Position numbers and translations under genes: made by a program
DNA from: Actinocatenispora rupis
GTDB taxonomy: Bacteria > Actinomycetota > Actinomycetes > Mycobacteriales > Micromonosporaceae
Direction: 5' to 3'
Assembly: GCF_016861975.1 (NCBI RefSeq)
Contig: NZ_BOMB01000051.1
Location: 1 to 64,000, forward strand
Length of the DNA stretch: 64,000 bases
Shown here: positions 34,545 to 43,687 of the stretch, piece by piece
How the letters are laid out: each line of letters begins with the position of its first letter
Numbering within the stretch: position 1 is the first letter of the stretch
Notes under the pieces: generated by a model
Seen by the model: the letters and a program-made list of their open reading frames with translations, nothing else
Database searches by the model: none
What the model was told of the DNA's origin: nothing

Positions 34545-34916
34545 TCAGGTGGCGGGCTCCGGGTCGCCGGACCGTTCGCGCGCGGCGAGGATGTCCGGGA
34601 CGTGCGCCTCGGCCCACTGCCGTACGGCGCGCAGCGGGACGAGCAGGGAGCGGCCGAGGTCGGTCAGCGCGTACTCGACGTGCGGGGGATTGCCGCCGAG
34701 GTCGGTACGGACGAGCAGGCCGTCGGCCTCCATGGCGCGCAGTGTCTCGGTGAGGGCCTTGGGGGTGATCCCGCGGATGTGCGCCTTCAGCTCGGTGAAC
34801 CGCATCGGTCCGTGCTCCAGCGCGTTGACGGCGAACACCGTCCACCGCGCCCCGATGCGGTGCAGGACGACGCGACTCGGGCACGTCGCCGCCATCACGT
34901 TGTACGCCTTGCCCAT
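34545..34916 (-). CDS. HxlR family transcriptional regulator
   Basis: A 123-residue winged helix regulator. CPSRVVLHRIGARWTVFAVN with Cys12 is the family opening, FTELKAHIRGITPKALTETL the recognition region and YALTDLGRSLLVPLRAV the wing and last helix. Cys12 is in the place used for redox or electrophile sensing in some HxlR proteins. ATG at 34914-34916 is used. It is divergent from an SDR gene, with a palindromic operator in the 56-base gap. Confidence 0.9.
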   Translation of the reverse strand: MGKAYNVMAATCPSRVVLHRIGARWTVFAVNALEHGPMRFTELKAHIRGITPKALTETLRAMEADGLLVRTDLGGNPPHVEYALTDLGRSLLVPLRAVRQWAEAHVPDILAARERSGDPEPAT

Positions 34917-34940
34917 GCGGGTCCTCCCGGTAGCGTTGAA

Positions 34941-34963
34941 GATACCGGTATCGAATGTATACC
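34941..34963. promoter_or_regulatory. HxlR operator with three half-sites
   Basis: GATACCGGTATC (34941-34952) is a perfect palindrome; a third half-site, ATACC, lies at 34959-34963. It covers the promoter region of both hxlR and the SDR gene. Confidence 0.7.
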
Positions 34964-34972
34964 GTCGCAGCC

Positions 34973-35653
34973 ATGAGCGAGAACCTGACAGGTACACGGA
35001 TCCTGGTCGTCGGCGGGGGACGCGGCATCGGGGCCGAGCTGGCCCGGCGTACCGGAGCGGAAGGGGCCGAGGTCGTCGTCGCCACCCGGTCCGGCCCCGG
35101 GCCACGGATCGACGTCACCGACGAGACCACCATCGCGCGGGCCGCGGAGTCGCTCGGGGCTTTCGACCACGTGATCTCCACCGCGTCGGCGCACCACGAC
35201 GTACCGGTGGCCGAACTGGAACACGACCGGATCCGGGCCGCGTTCGCCGCGAAGGTCGTCGGTCCGCTGCTGCTGGCCAAGCACTTCGCGCCACTGATGC
35301 CCGCCGGCGGATCCTTCCTGTACTTCTCCGGCATCGTGGGCTGGCGGCCCAAGCCCGGCACGGTCGTCAAGGGTACGGCGAACGCCGCGCTGGCCGCGCT
35401 CGTCACCCACCTGGCCGTCGAGCTCGCGCCGCTGCGCGTCAACGCCATCGCCCCCGGCATCACCGACTCCGGCGCCTGGGACGCGCTTCCGGACGAGCGT
35501 CGCCGCGCCCTGTACGACGGTGCCACCGCGGCCTCGCTCGCCGGCCGGATCGGCACGCTCGACGACGTCACCGACGCCGCCCTGTGGCTGCTGGGAGCGG
35601 GGTGGGTGACCGGAGAGACGGTCCATGTCGACGGCGGCGGCCGGCACCGCTGA
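34973..35653 (+). CDS. Short-chain dehydrogenase/reductase-like protein with a degenerate active site
   Basis: A 226-residue Rossmann protein: ILVVGGGRGIGAELARR is the nucleotide-binding loop, STASAHHDVP the strand-4 region and RVNAIAPGITDSGAW the post-active-site motif. In place of the usual YxxxK the sequence reads GTVVKGTANAALAAL, so the catalytic Tyr and Lys are absent or displaced. It may bind a nucleotide without normal dehydrogenase chemistry. ATG 34973 is preferred to ATG 34955, because the latter lies inside the operator. HxlR is the likely regulator. Confidence 0.82.
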   Translation: MSENLTGTRILVVGGGRGIGAELARRTGAEGAEVVVATRSGPGPRIDVTDETTIARAAESLGAFDHVISTASAHHDVPVAELEHDRIRAAFAAKVVGPLLLAKHFAPLMPAGGSFLYFSGIVGWRPKPGTVVKGTANAALAALVTHLAVELAPLRVNAIAPGITDSGAWDALPDERRRALYDGATAASLAGRIGTLDDVTDAALWLLGAGWVTGETVHVDGGGRHR

Positions 35654-36063
35654 CACCGGCGCGAGCGCGGTGGCGACCACCACCGCGACGCGTTCGCCGC
35701 CCTTCTGCGCGCCATCGGCGGCCCCCCGGGTACGGCCGTGGACGCGCTCGTACCTGTCTGCTGCCCTTCCTCCAGCGGTACGGCGTGACGGTGCTCCGGC
35801 CGTCCGGCCCGGCCACCGGTACCGCAATGACGGTCGGCGTCGTCGCGGGTCTGATGTGCACGGCCGATGGCTCGACCGCGTACTGCCGCGCCTCGACGAC
35901 GCGCCGACGGCCGCCCGCTCCCGCCGGGCCTCGGACGACCCACGACACTGTCACCAGCGCCGGAACGCGTACCGGCCCGCGGCGGACGACATCGTCCGCC
36001 AGCGGCACGGGCACGCCGTCGGCGGGCAACGAAGCGACAGCGACCAGCTCAGGTGGAGGCACC
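35654..36063. other. Intergenic region, possibly decayed coding sequence
   Basis: About 410 bases. Translations in two frames have patches that look protein-like (LPFLQRYGVTVLRPSG) but no long family match and no consistent frame. The ribosome site GGAGG of the next gene is at the right end. Nothing else is recognised. Confidence 0.35.
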
Positions 36064-36699
36064 ATGGAGGCATCTGACGGGGCTTTCCTCGGCGCGGCGC
36101 GGACGGCGCTCGCACTGCTCGGACACGACCGGGTGCGTACCCGGTGGGACGCGCCGAGCGTACTTCCGCGGATGACCGTGGGGATGCTCGCCTGCCATCT
36201 CGGCCGCCAACTGGAACGCGCGCACGAGATCCTGCCGACCGCCGGTACGGGCGCGCCGATCGGTACGGCGGCCGAACACTACGAACGCGCCGCGTGGGTG
36301 ACCGCGGTGTCGCTGGACGACCCGAGCATGGACCGGACGACCGACGAACGGCAGGCCGCCGCCGGCGTCGACGCGATGCTCGCCCGGTGCGCCGCCGCGT
36401 ACCGGTCCGTCGACGGGCTGCTGACCGCGGGCGGGGCCGCCGCGGTGGTCACGATTCCCTGGCAGGGCTGGAGCCTGCGCCGCGCCGACTTCCTGCTCAC
36501 CCGGCTGGTGGAGATCGTGGTGCACAGCGACGACCTCGCTCGCTCGATCGACATCGACACGCCGGAGTTCGCGTCCGACGCGATCCGGCCGGTACTCCAC
36601 CTGCTGGTCGACCTGGCCGCCGCACGTCACGGGCAGTCCGCGCTGATCAGTGCGCTGACCCGCCGCGAACGTCAACCCGACACCGTCAGCGCGTTCTGA
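36064..36699 (+). CDS. Maleylpyruvate isomerase N-terminal (MDMPI/DinB-like) family protein
   Basis: A 211-residue helical protein of the mycothiol-dependent maleylpyruvate isomerase group. MTVGMLACHLGRQLERAHEI carries the first metal-site His, and LTRLVEIVVHSDDLARSI the conserved E...H...D region. These proteins use or resemble enzymes that use mycothiol, the actinobacterial thiol. ATG 36064 has GGAGG 6 bases upstream. It lies alone after the SDR gene. The actual reaction is unknown. Confidence 0.82.
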   Translation: MEASDGAFLGAARTALALLGHDRVRTRWDAPSVLPRMTVGMLACHLGRQLERAHEILPTAGTGAPIGTAAEHYERAAWVTAVSLDDPSMDRTTDERQAAAGVDAMLARCAAAYRSVDGLLTAGGAAAVVTIPWQGWSLRRADFLLTRLVEIVVHSDDLARSIDIDTPEFASDAIRPVLHLLVDLAAARHGQSALISALTRRERQPDTVSAF

Positions 36700-37071
36700 C
36701 GAAGCCGACTCCGTCGGCGTCGCGCCTCCCGACGTACGGCCGGACGCGGCACGATCGCGCCGGGAGCCGCCGTCGCGTGCACCGACCACCGGGCCCAGCC
36801 CCCGGCCGGACGACCCTTCGCCGCCGGCGGGGGAGTACGCCCGCGGCGGACACGTCGGTACCTGGGAACGACCGGGCCCGTTCGTCGCCGAGGCCGGTGC
36901 GGCCCGCCGCGCTTGCCTGGCCGCGCAGCCCCGGACCGAGGCGGTGGGTTTCCCCGTGCGTCACCCGGTCGGCCTGGCGACGCACGCCTCCGCTCCCGAC
37001 GAGGCGCGGGTTGCGGGCCACGGCGCGGAAAGCCGGTCGCCGCACGGCAAACGCCCTGCCACACTCACCCG
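36700..37071. other. Intergenic region with a short hairpin
   Basis: About 370 bases. GCCGAC (36704-36709) and GTCGGC (36713-36718) form a 6-base-pair hairpin with a 3-base loop just after the MDMPI stop, a weak terminator candidate. Nothing else is recognised. Confidence 0.4.
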
Positions 37072-37659
37072 ATGGAACCTGCCGGGTCGCCGCCCTGCCT
37101 GATCGTCACCGGGATGCCGGGAGCCGGGAAGTCGACCGTCACCAGGCTCGTCGCCGAACGGCTGCCGCGTGCCGCCCGGCTCGACGGCGACGTACTCAAC
37201 CGCATGATCGTCAGCGGGTTCGTCTGGGCGCTGGGCGAGCCCGCCGACGAGGCGGCCCGCCAGGTGGATCTGTTGCACCGCAACCTGTGCGCGCTGGCGA
37301 ACAACTTCGCCGATGCCGGCTTCACGCCGCTGATCGACGCGATGATCGCCTCCCGCGGCCGGCTCGACCGCTTCCTCGACCTTCTGGCACCCCGACGGAT
37401 ACTGCTCGTCGTACTCGCGCCGGGCATCGGGGTCTGCCGGTACCGGAACAGCATCAGGGATCCGCGCGACCGGTTCGACTTCGACGGTTACGAAGCCCTG
37501 GAGCGGGACATGGCGCGCGAGTTCGGTGATGTCGGTTGGTGGTTCGACACCGCGGGGCTCGGCCCGGACGAGACCGCCGACCGGATCGTCCGCGACGCCC
37601 ACCACCGGGCACTGGTGCACCGGCCCCGCCCGCCGGCCGCCGCTTCTCCACTGCCGTAG
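37072..37659 (+). CDS. P-loop kinase-like AAA protein
   Basis: A 195-residue protein with the Walker A motif GMPGAGKST at about residues 13-21 and DGDVLNRM after it, as in small-molecule kinases such as shikimate or chloramphenicol 3-O-phosphotransferase-type enzymes. A lid-like region NSIRDPRDRFDFDGYE follows. ATG at 37072 gives the P-loop its usual place near the N-terminus. The substrate is unknown; there is no operon partner. Confidence 0.8.
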   Translation: MEPAGSPPCLIVTGMPGAGKSTVTRLVAERLPRAARLDGDVLNRMIVSGFVWALGEPADEAARQVDLLHRNLCALANNFADAGFTPLIDAMIASRGRLDRFLDLLAPRRILLVVLAPGIGVCRYRNSIRDPRDRFDFDGYEALERDMAREFGDVGWWFDTAGLGPDETADRIVRDAHHRALVHRPRPPAAASPLP

Positions 37660-37744
37660 CCCTTCTCGCTGGCCGTACCACCGGCTGTGTCCGAAGTGGA
37701 CGGTGGCACGTCCACCGCCGCGGCTGGCGTTGTCGGGGCGGCGA

Positions 37745-38173
37745 TCACGTCTGGACTTCGCGGGCCGGTTCGGCGAAGGGCAGCGGGCAGCGCGGGCTCC
37801 GCGCGCAGGCGGCGAGGTCGTCGCAGCCGGCCGCGACCGCCTCGCGCAGGGTGTCCCGGATGGCCGTCAGGTCGGCGATCCGCTGCTCCACGTCGGCCAG
37901 CTTGGTCTCGGCGTGGCGGCGCAGGCCACCGGCGGTACCGCGGTTCGAGGCGCTCAGCGCGAGCAGGGCGGCGACCTCGTCCAGGGTGAACCCGAGCCGC
38001 TGCGCGGTCTTGATGGTCCGCAGCAGGCGCACCGTCCCGGGCGGGTACAGCCGGTGCCCGCCGAGCGTACGGTCCGGTTCGGCGACGAGGCCGCGGCGCT
38101 CGTAGTACCGGAGGGTCTGCGGGTTGACGCCGGCCGCGGCCGCGACCTGGCCGGAGCGAAGTCCCCCGGTCAT
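37745..38173 (-). CDS. MerR family regulator, metal-sensor-like
   Basis: A 142-residue regulator. The DNA-binding domain reads SGQVAAAAGVNPQTLRYYER and RRLGF-type helices (TAQRLGFTLDEVAALLAL), then a long dimer helix. The C-terminal tail has cysteines in CDDLAACARSPRCPLPF, a spacing reminiscent of mercury- and other metal-binding MerR proteins. ATG at 38171-38173 overlaps the stop of the upstream gene by four bases (ATGA). The operon promoter at about 38530-38558 has a palindrome in a long spacer, the hallmark of MerR activation. The metal, if any, is unknown. Confidence 0.87.
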   Translation of the reverse strand: MTGGLRSGQVAAAAGVNPQTLRYYERRGLVAEPDRTLGGHRLYPPGTVRLLRTIKTAQRLGFTLDEVAALLALSASNRGTAGGLRRHAETKLADVEQRIADLTAIRDTLREAVAAGCDDLAACARSPRCPLPFAEPAREVQT

Positions 38174-38520
38174 GCCCGCATCACCGCCGTGGCGCGGGAC
38201 GCGAGGGCGTCCAGCACCGGGACGTACCCGTCGGGTACCTGGATGGTCAGGGCCAGGTCGCCGCCCGTCGCCGTGACCGTGAAGGTGAAGAAGGAGCAGC
38301 AGGAACTCTCCCGCGTCGCGAGGTCCGCGGCCCGCGCCGCCACCTGCGCGTCCGCGTCGAGCGCGATGCGTACCGTGTGCTCGTCCACCCGGTCGACGGT
38401 CCGCGCGCACGCGCCGAGGAACCCGTCGAACTCCGCCAGCCGCAGCGGCACCTGCACCGTCGGCAGCGTGCACGAGTCCGGTACCCAGGACGCCGTGCCG
38501 CCGTTCGTCGTCTGCCCCAC
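38170..38520 (-). CDS. Small Cys-Cys protein co-translated with a MerR regulator
   Basis: A 116-residue protein. GTG at 38518-38520 is the likely start. Cysteines lie at 17 and 38 and as a pair at 74-75 (RESSCCSFFTF). The rest is a mix of short strands (VRIALDADAQVAARAADLA, LALTIQVPDGYVPVLDAL). It is not a transmembrane protein. Stop and MerR start overlap as ATGA. The thiol pair and MerR context suggest metal binding, storage or detoxification; the family is not recognised with certainty. Confidence 0.7.
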   Translation of the reverse strand: MGQTTNGGTASWVPDSCTLPTVQVPLRLAEFDGFLGACARTVDRVDEHTVRIALDADAQVAARAADLATRESSCCSFFTFTVTATGGDLALTIQVPDGYVPVLDALASRATAVMRA

Positions 38521-38537
38521 CCTCCGACCGTAGACCC

Positions 38538-38549
38538 GTACCCGGGTAC
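38538..38549 (-). promoter_or_regulatory. MerR-type operator/promoter
   Basis: GTACCCGGGTAC is a perfect 12-base palindrome. On the minus strand it sits between a -35-like TTGCAT (38553-38558) and a -10-like TCTACG (about 38529-38534), giving a spacer of 18 or more bases. Long spacers with a central dyad are typical of MerR-activated promoters. The start codon of the Cys-Cys protein is about 18 bases downstream. Confidence 0.6.
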
Positions 38550-38681
38550 CGGATGCAAGCCGGCGACCGCCGCAACGCGACACGGTACCGGTGCGATTCG
38601 GCCCTGTTGCGCCAAACGGGGGCGGAGCCGGGCGAGTCGCACCGGATCCGCGTGGCGCCCGGTCGCGTCGTGGGTGCCTCC

Positions 38682-38687
38682 TAGACT
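38682..38687 (+). promoter_or_regulatory. -10 element for a leaderless GTG start
   Basis: TAGACT ends 7 bases before the GTG at 38695, so transcription should start at or beside the start codon. No ribosome site is present. Confidence 0.5.
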
Positions 38688-38694
38688 GGCGGGC

Positions 38695-41600
38695 GTGGCG
38701 TTCGCACTGACCCTTCTCGACGGCGTTCGGTGGCGCGGGGAGCCGGTGGTGGGCGAGCGTCCGCAGGCCCTGCTCGCCGCGCTGGCGGCGGCGCACTGCC
38801 GTGCCGTGCCGACCGACCGGCTGATCGAGGACGTGTGGGGCGACGACGCGCCCGCCAACGCCAACAAGGCCCTCCAGGTACTCGTGTCCCGGGTGCGGGC
38901 CGCGTACGGCGCCGACGCGATCGTCCGGGAGGACGCCGGCTACCGGCTCGGCGTACCGGCCGGCGAGGTCGACGCGCTCCGGCTCGCCGACCTGGCCCAG
39001 CGCGTACGGCGGGCGGTCGAGGCCGGGGACGCGCTCCCCGCGCGGGAGCTGGCCGCCGAGATCACCGCGCTGACCCGGGCGCTGGTGTCGCCCGCGGACG
39101 CCGACGGTGGCGCCCTCAACGTGGTACGCCGGACGGCCGCGGTGCACTCGGCGGAGCTGGCCGGGCCGCTGGGTCGGGCGCTGAGCGCCACCGGCGACCA
39201 CGAGGCCGCGCTGACCTGGTTGGCGGAGGCCGCCGCCCGCGCGCCGTCCGACGAGGCCGTACTCGCCAGCCTGTTGCGCAGCGAGGCCGCCGTCCGGGGC
39301 ACCGCCGCGGCCCTCGACCGGTACGAGCGCCACCGGACGCGGCTGCGCGAGCAGCTCGGCGTCGACCCGGGCGCCGCCCTGCAACGGGTGCACCGCGACC
39401 TGCTGGCGCTCGACCGCCCCGTACGGGAGGGCCTGCGCTACGACGCGACGCCGCTGCTCGGTCGCGCCGAGGACGTGCGCCGGCTGCGCGCGCTGACGCG
39501 TACCGCGCGGGTGGTGTCGATCGTGGGTGCGGGCGGGCTGGGCAAGACCCGGCTGGCGCACGTCATCGGGCGCGACGCCGAGCAGCCGGTGGTCCACGTC
39601 GTCGAGCTGGTCGGCTGTACGGATCCGGCGGACCTGGTGGCCGAGGTCGCGTCCGCGCTCGGCGTACGTGACCCGGTCGGTGCCCGGCGCCCCCGCTCGG
39701 CGCGCTCGGACGTCCGGGCGCGGATCGCGCAGCATCTCGCGTCCGGCCCGAGCCTGCTGATCCTCGACAACTGCGAGCACCTGGTCGACCCGGTCGCCGA
39801 CCTGGTCGCGTTCCTCGTGGCCACCGTCGACGACCTCCGTGTCCTCACCACCACGCGGGCACCGCTGGCGATCGCGCCGGAACGCGCCTACCAGCTCGGC
39901 GAGCTGGACCGCACGGACGCCGTCGAACTGTTCCGCCAGCGCGCGGTCGCGGCGCGGGCCAGCGTGGCGCTCGATGCGGCCGTGGTGGACGACATCGTCA
40001 CCCGCCTCGACGGGCTGCCCCTGGCGATCGAACTGGCCGCGGCGAAGGTACGGGTGATGTCCGTCGAGGACATCCGGCGGCGGCTGGCCGACCGGTTCGC
40101 GCTGCTGCGCGGCGGCGTACGCAACGCGCCCGACCGGCACCAGACGCTGCTTGCGGTCATCGACTGGTCGTGGAACCTGCTCGACGAGCCGGAACGCCGG
40201 GCCCTGCGCTGGCTGTCGGTGTTCGGCGACGGCGTCACCCTCGACACCGCCGAGTCGGTACTCGGCGATGGCGCGCTCGACGCCGTCCAGGCGCTGGTGG
40301 ACCAGTCGCTGCTGGTGGTCACCGAGACCACCGCCGGCGTCCGGTACCGGATGCTGGAGACCGTGCGGGAGTACGGCCGGGTGCGCCTGGCGGAGGCCGG
40401 CGAGGACGCCGCGGCGCACGACGCGCGCCGTACCTGGGCCACCCGGTACGCGATCGCCGCGTACGACGACGTGTTCGGCCCGCGCCAGTTCGCGGCGATG
40501 GACGCGCTCGCCGCGGAGAACGTCAACCTCACCGACGCCCTCCGGCACGCCCTGGCCACCACCGACCCGGCGGCCGCCGTCCAGCTACTCGCGGGACTCG
40601 GCGCGTACTGGTCGGTCCGCGGCGACCACGCCCGGGTCGTCGCGCTGATCGACGCCGTGTCCGTGGCCGTGACCGGGTGGCGGCCACCGCCCGAGCTGGC
40701 CGACGCCACCCGGGCGGCCCTGACCGTCCTGCTGTACAACGCGATGATCTCGGTCGACGCGCGGACCACACCGATCCGCGACCTGCTCGTGGAGCTCGGG
40801 CCCGACGGCGCCGCCGAGCCGAGGATCCGGGCGATGATGACGATCCTGCTCGCCTGCAGTACCACCGATCCGGCGAGGACCACCGCCCGGCTCGCCGACC
40901 TGGCCGACAGCCCCGACCGGCTCGTCGCCGCGGGCGCGCTCCAGTGGATCTGCCACGCGCTGGAGAACGACGGTGATCCGGAGGGGTCGATCGATGCCGC
41001 CGAGCGCGCGCTGGCCCTGACCCGGGACGAGGACGGCCCCTGGTCGAGCGCGATCCTGCACGCCCAACTGTCCGGGCTGCACCTCCAGCTCGGGCGACAC
41101 GACGAGGCCGTCGCGCACGCCCGGGCGTCGCTGCCCGTACTCGAACGTCTCGGCGCCGGGGACGACCTGCTCCAGCTCCGGTCGAGCGTGGCGATCTGCG
41201 CGCTGGCCGCCGGGCAGCTCGACGCCGCGGCCGACGAACTGGACCGCGCCCGCGCCGTCAGCGAGTCGGACGGCGTACTCGGCGGCGCCGGCTCGCTGCG
41301 GATGTGCGCGGCCGAGCTGGACTTCGCCCGCGGAGCCCGTGCGGCGGGGCTGGCGGGATACCGGGAGGCGGTCGAACGGATGCGCGCCATCCGGGTACCG
41401 GCCGGCCGGGCGCTGGGCATGAGCCCGTGGATCGTCCACGCCGAGGCGAGCGCGCTGGCCGCGTACGCGGTGCACGGGGACGCCGGTGAGGGCGACGACC
41501 TGTACGCCGACTGTCTGCGCCGCGCCCCCGAGGCGCTGAGCGGCCAGCCGCTCACGGACTTCCCGGTTGCCGGGACGCTGCTGTTCGGCCTCGGCGCCTG

Positions 41601-41829
41601 GGGGTTGTTGCGCGACGCGCTGCCCGCACCAGACGCCGTACGCCTGCTGGCGCTCGCCGAACGCTTCCGGTACATCCGGGCGATCCCGACGATGTCCTGG
41701 CGGAACGTGGAGCCCTGCGCGGAGCGGCGGGCACCCGGGCTGATCGACGCGCTGCGCGCCGAGTACGGCGACCGCCGCGGGCCGGAGCTGCTCGGCGAGG
41801 CGCGTGACCTCGTCGAGCGGCTCGGCTGA
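38695..41829 (+). CDS. BTAD/NB-ARC type transcriptional regulator (AfsR/SARP-like with ATPase)
   Basis: A 1044-residue regulator. Residues 1 to about 85 form an OmpR-type winged helix, 90-230 the bacterial transcriptional activator domain (AAEITALTRALVSPADADGG onward), and about 270-540 an NB-ARC/AAA ATPase with Walker A VGAGGLGKTRLA near 276 and Walker B LLILDNCEHL. The C-terminal half is TPR-like helices. GTG at 38695 is probably leaderless. Such proteins switch on secondary metabolism or export genes; the convergent ABC exporter is next to it, but a link is not proven. Confidence 0.9.
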   Translation: MAFALTLLDGVRWRGEPVVGERPQALLAALAAAHCRAVPTDRLIEDVWGDDAPANANKALQVLVSRVRAAYGADAIVREDAGYRLGVPAGEVDALRLADLAQRVRRAVEAGDALPARELAAEITALTRALVSPADADGGALNVVRRTAAVHSAELAGPLGRALSATGDHEAALTWLAEAAARAPSDEAVLASLLRSEAAVRGTAAALDRYERHRTRLREQLGVDPGAALQRVHRDLLALDRPVREGLRYDATPLLGRAEDVRRLRALTRTARVVSIVGAGGLGKTRLAHVIGRDAEQPVVHVVELVGCTDPADLVAEVASALGVRDPVGARRPRSARSDVRARIAQHLASGPSLLILDNCEHLVDPVADLVAFLVATVDDLRVLTTTRAPLAIAPERAYQLGELDRTDAVELFRQRAVAARASVALDAAVVDDIVTRLDGLPLAIELAAAKVRVMSVEDIRRRLADRFALLRGGVRNAPDRHQTLLAVIDWSWNLLDEPERRALRWLSVFGDGVTLDTAESVLGDGALDAVQALVDQSLLVVTETTAGVRYRMLETVREYGRVRLAEAGEDAAAHDARRTWATRYAIAAYDDVFGPRQFAAMDALAAENVNLTDALRHALATTDPAAAVQLLAGLGAYWSVRGDHARVVALIDAVSVAVTGWRPPPELADATRAALTVLLYNAMISVDARTTPIRDLLVELGPDGAAEPRIRAMMTILLACSTTDPARTTARLADLADSPDRLVAAGALQWICHALENDGDPEGSIDAAERALALTRDEDGPWSSAILHAQLSGLHLQLGRHDEAVAHARASLPVLERLGAGDDLLQLRSSVAICALAAGQLDAAADELDRARAVSESDGVLGGAGSLRMCAAELDFARGARAAGLAGYREAVERMRAIRVPAGRALGMSPWIVHAEASALAAYAVHGDAGEGDDLYADCLRRAPEALSGQPLTDFPVAGTLLFGLGAWGLLRDALPAPDAVRLLALAERFRYIRAIPTMSWRNVEPCAERRAPGLIDALRAEYGDRRGPELLGEARDLVERLG

Positions 41830-41870
41830 ACGGCGCCGCCGCAGCGGCGACAACTCCGGCGGCCCGCCGC

Positions 41871-42689
41871 CTACAGGTGGCGCTTGTAGGACCAGACCGA
41901 CAGCGGCGCGAACACCACGATCACCGCGACGCCGGCGATCAGCGTCCAGCCCACCTCGGCGGTCAGCTCGGCGTGGTTGGCGAGGTCGCGCGCCGCCGAC
42001 ACCAGGTGCGACACCGGGTTGACCTTGACGAACCCGGCCAGCCAGCCCGGCAGCGTGTCCACCGGTACGAACGCGTTGGACAGGAACGTCAGCGGGAACA
42101 GGATCATCATCGACAGTCCCTGCACGCTCTGCGCGCTGCGGGCGACCGTACCGAGCCAGGTGAAGACCCAGGCCAGCGACCAGCCGACGAAGATCGACAG
42201 CAGGATGGCGCCGAGCACGCCGACCACGCCCCCGCCCGGCCGGTACCCGACGGCGATGCCCATCAGGAACGTCAGCGTCGAGGCGATCGTGTACCGCAGC
42301 AGGTCGGCCACCATCGGCCCGGCCAGCGGCGCGATCCGTGCCATGGACAGCGACTTGAACCGGTCGAACACGCCCTTGTCCATGTCCTCACGCAGCTGTA
42401 CGCCGGTGGCCATGGAGGTCGTCAGTACGGTCTGGGCGAGGATGCCGGGGATCATCAGCGGCAGGTAGCTCTCGACGTCACCGGAGATCGCGCCGCCGAA
42501 GATGTACGCGAACATGACGGTGAACAGGATCGGCTGCACCGTCACGTCGATGAACTGTTCCGGGTTGCGGCGCATCTTCTTCGTGGCCCGCCAGGCCATC
42601 GCGAGGGTCTGGGCGATCGTCTCGCCCAGCGTGTTGCGGGGCCTGGTCCGCGCCACGGCCTCCATCGGGTCGAGCGTGGTCGTGGTCAT
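41871..42689 (-). CDS. ABC-2 type exporter permease (DrrB-like)
   Basis: Membrane subunit of 272 residues with six hydrophobic segments. ATKKMRRNPEQFIDVTVQPI opens as in daunorubicin exporters, and VFDRFKSLSMARIAPLAGPM is the conserved cytoplasmic region. The start ATG overlaps the stop of the ATPase gene by four bases, so both subunits are made together. It should export a hydrophobic compound; the substrate is unknown. Confidence 0.9.
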   Translation of the reverse strand: MTTTTLDPMEAVARTRPRNTLGETIAQTLAMAWRATKKMRRNPEQFIDVTVQPILFTVMFAYIFGGAISGDVESYLPLMIPGILAQTVLTTSMATGVQLREDMDKGVFDRFKSLSMARIAPLAGPMVADLLRYTIASTLTFLMGIAVGYRPGGGVVGVLGAILLSIFVGWSLAWVFTWLGTVARSAQSVQGLSMMILFPLTFLSNAFVPVDTLPGWLAGFVKVNPVSHLVSAARDLANHAELTAEVGWTLIAGVAVIVVFAPLSVWSYKRHL

Positions 42690-43687
42690 CGGGCTGCCTC
42701 TCGCTGCGCGTCGGGGGTACTGGTGTGCTCGTCGGACGCCGGCTCCGGTTCACCGGTGTCGTGGCCGGTCAGGGCGATGAAGACCTCGTCGAGGGTGGGC
42801 TTGTCGACGCTCACCGACGCGATGCCGATGCCCGCCTGCCGCAACCCGATGAGCACGTCGGCCGCGCGGTCGGCGCTGTCCAGGGCGACCGTGATCCGGC
42901 CCGGCTGCGGCGTCGCCACGGGCGTGCCGTCCAGCAGCTTGCGTACGACGTCGACGGCGAGTTCGCCGTCGGCGCCGTCGGTGAGCCGCAGCTGGAGCGT
43001 CGAGTCGCCGACGGACGCCTTCAGCTCGTCGGGCGTACCCTCGGCGACCTTGCGGCCGTGGTCGATGACCGCGATCCGGTCGGCGAGCTGGTCCGCCTCG
43101 TCCAGGTACTGCGTGGTCAGCAGTACCGTGCAGCCGTCGGTGACCAGTCCGCGGACGGTGTCCCACATCTGCGCCCGGGTACGCGGGTCGAGGCCGGTGG
43201 TCGGCTCGTCCAGGAAGATCAGCGGGGGACGGGTGATGAGGCTGGCGGCCAGATCCAGCCGCCGCCGCATCCCGCCGGAGAACTGCGACACCCGCTTGCG
43301 CGCCGCGTCCTCCAGCCCGAACTGGGCCAGCAGCCGCTGCGCCGTCGCCTTCGACTCCCGCGAGCCGATGCCCTGGAGCCGGCCGAACAGCCACAGGTTC
43401 TCCGTGGCCGTCAGCCCCTCGTCGACCGACGCGTACTGGCCGGTCACGCCGAGAAGCTGGCGTACCCGGTGGGGTTCGTGCCGGACGTCCACGCCGAAGA
43501 TCCGGGCCTCGCCGGCCTCCGTCGGCAGCAGCGTGGCGAGCATCCGCAGCATCGTGGTCTTGCCGGCACCGTTCGGCCCGAGTACGCCGAAGATCTCGCC
43601 GGGGCGGACCTCCAGGTCGATCCCGTCGACCGCCCGGACGTCGCCGAATGTCTTGACCAGGCCGCTCGCTGTGACAGCGGTCGTCAT
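42686..43687 (-). CDS. ABC exporter ATPase (DrrA-like)
   Basis: Nucleotide-binding subunit of 333 residues. Walker A is GPNGAGKTT, the signature QFSGGMRRRLDLA, Walker B PLIFLDEPTTGLDP with the H-loop region LLTTQYLDEADQLADR. The C-terminal extension (residues about 230-333) is typical of DrrA. It is the first gene of the two-gene operon and overlaps the permease as ATGA. A 254-base gap lies upstream. Confidence 0.93.
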   Translation of the reverse strand: MTTAVTASGLVKTFGDVRAVDGIDLEVRPGEIFGVLGPNGAGKTTMLRMLATLLPTEAGEARIFGVDVRHEPHRVRQLLGVTGQYASVDEGLTATENLWLFGRLQGIGSRESKATAQRLLAQFGLEDAARKRVSQFSGGMRRRLDLAASLITRPPLIFLDEPTTGLDPRTRAQMWDTVRGLVTDGCTVLLTTQYLDEADQLADRIAVIDHGRKVAEGTPDELKASVGDSTLQLRLTDGADGELAVDVVRKLLDGTPVATPQPGRITVALDSADRAADVLIGLRQAGIGIASVSVDKPTLDEVFIALTGHDTGEPEPASDEHTSTPDAQREAAR

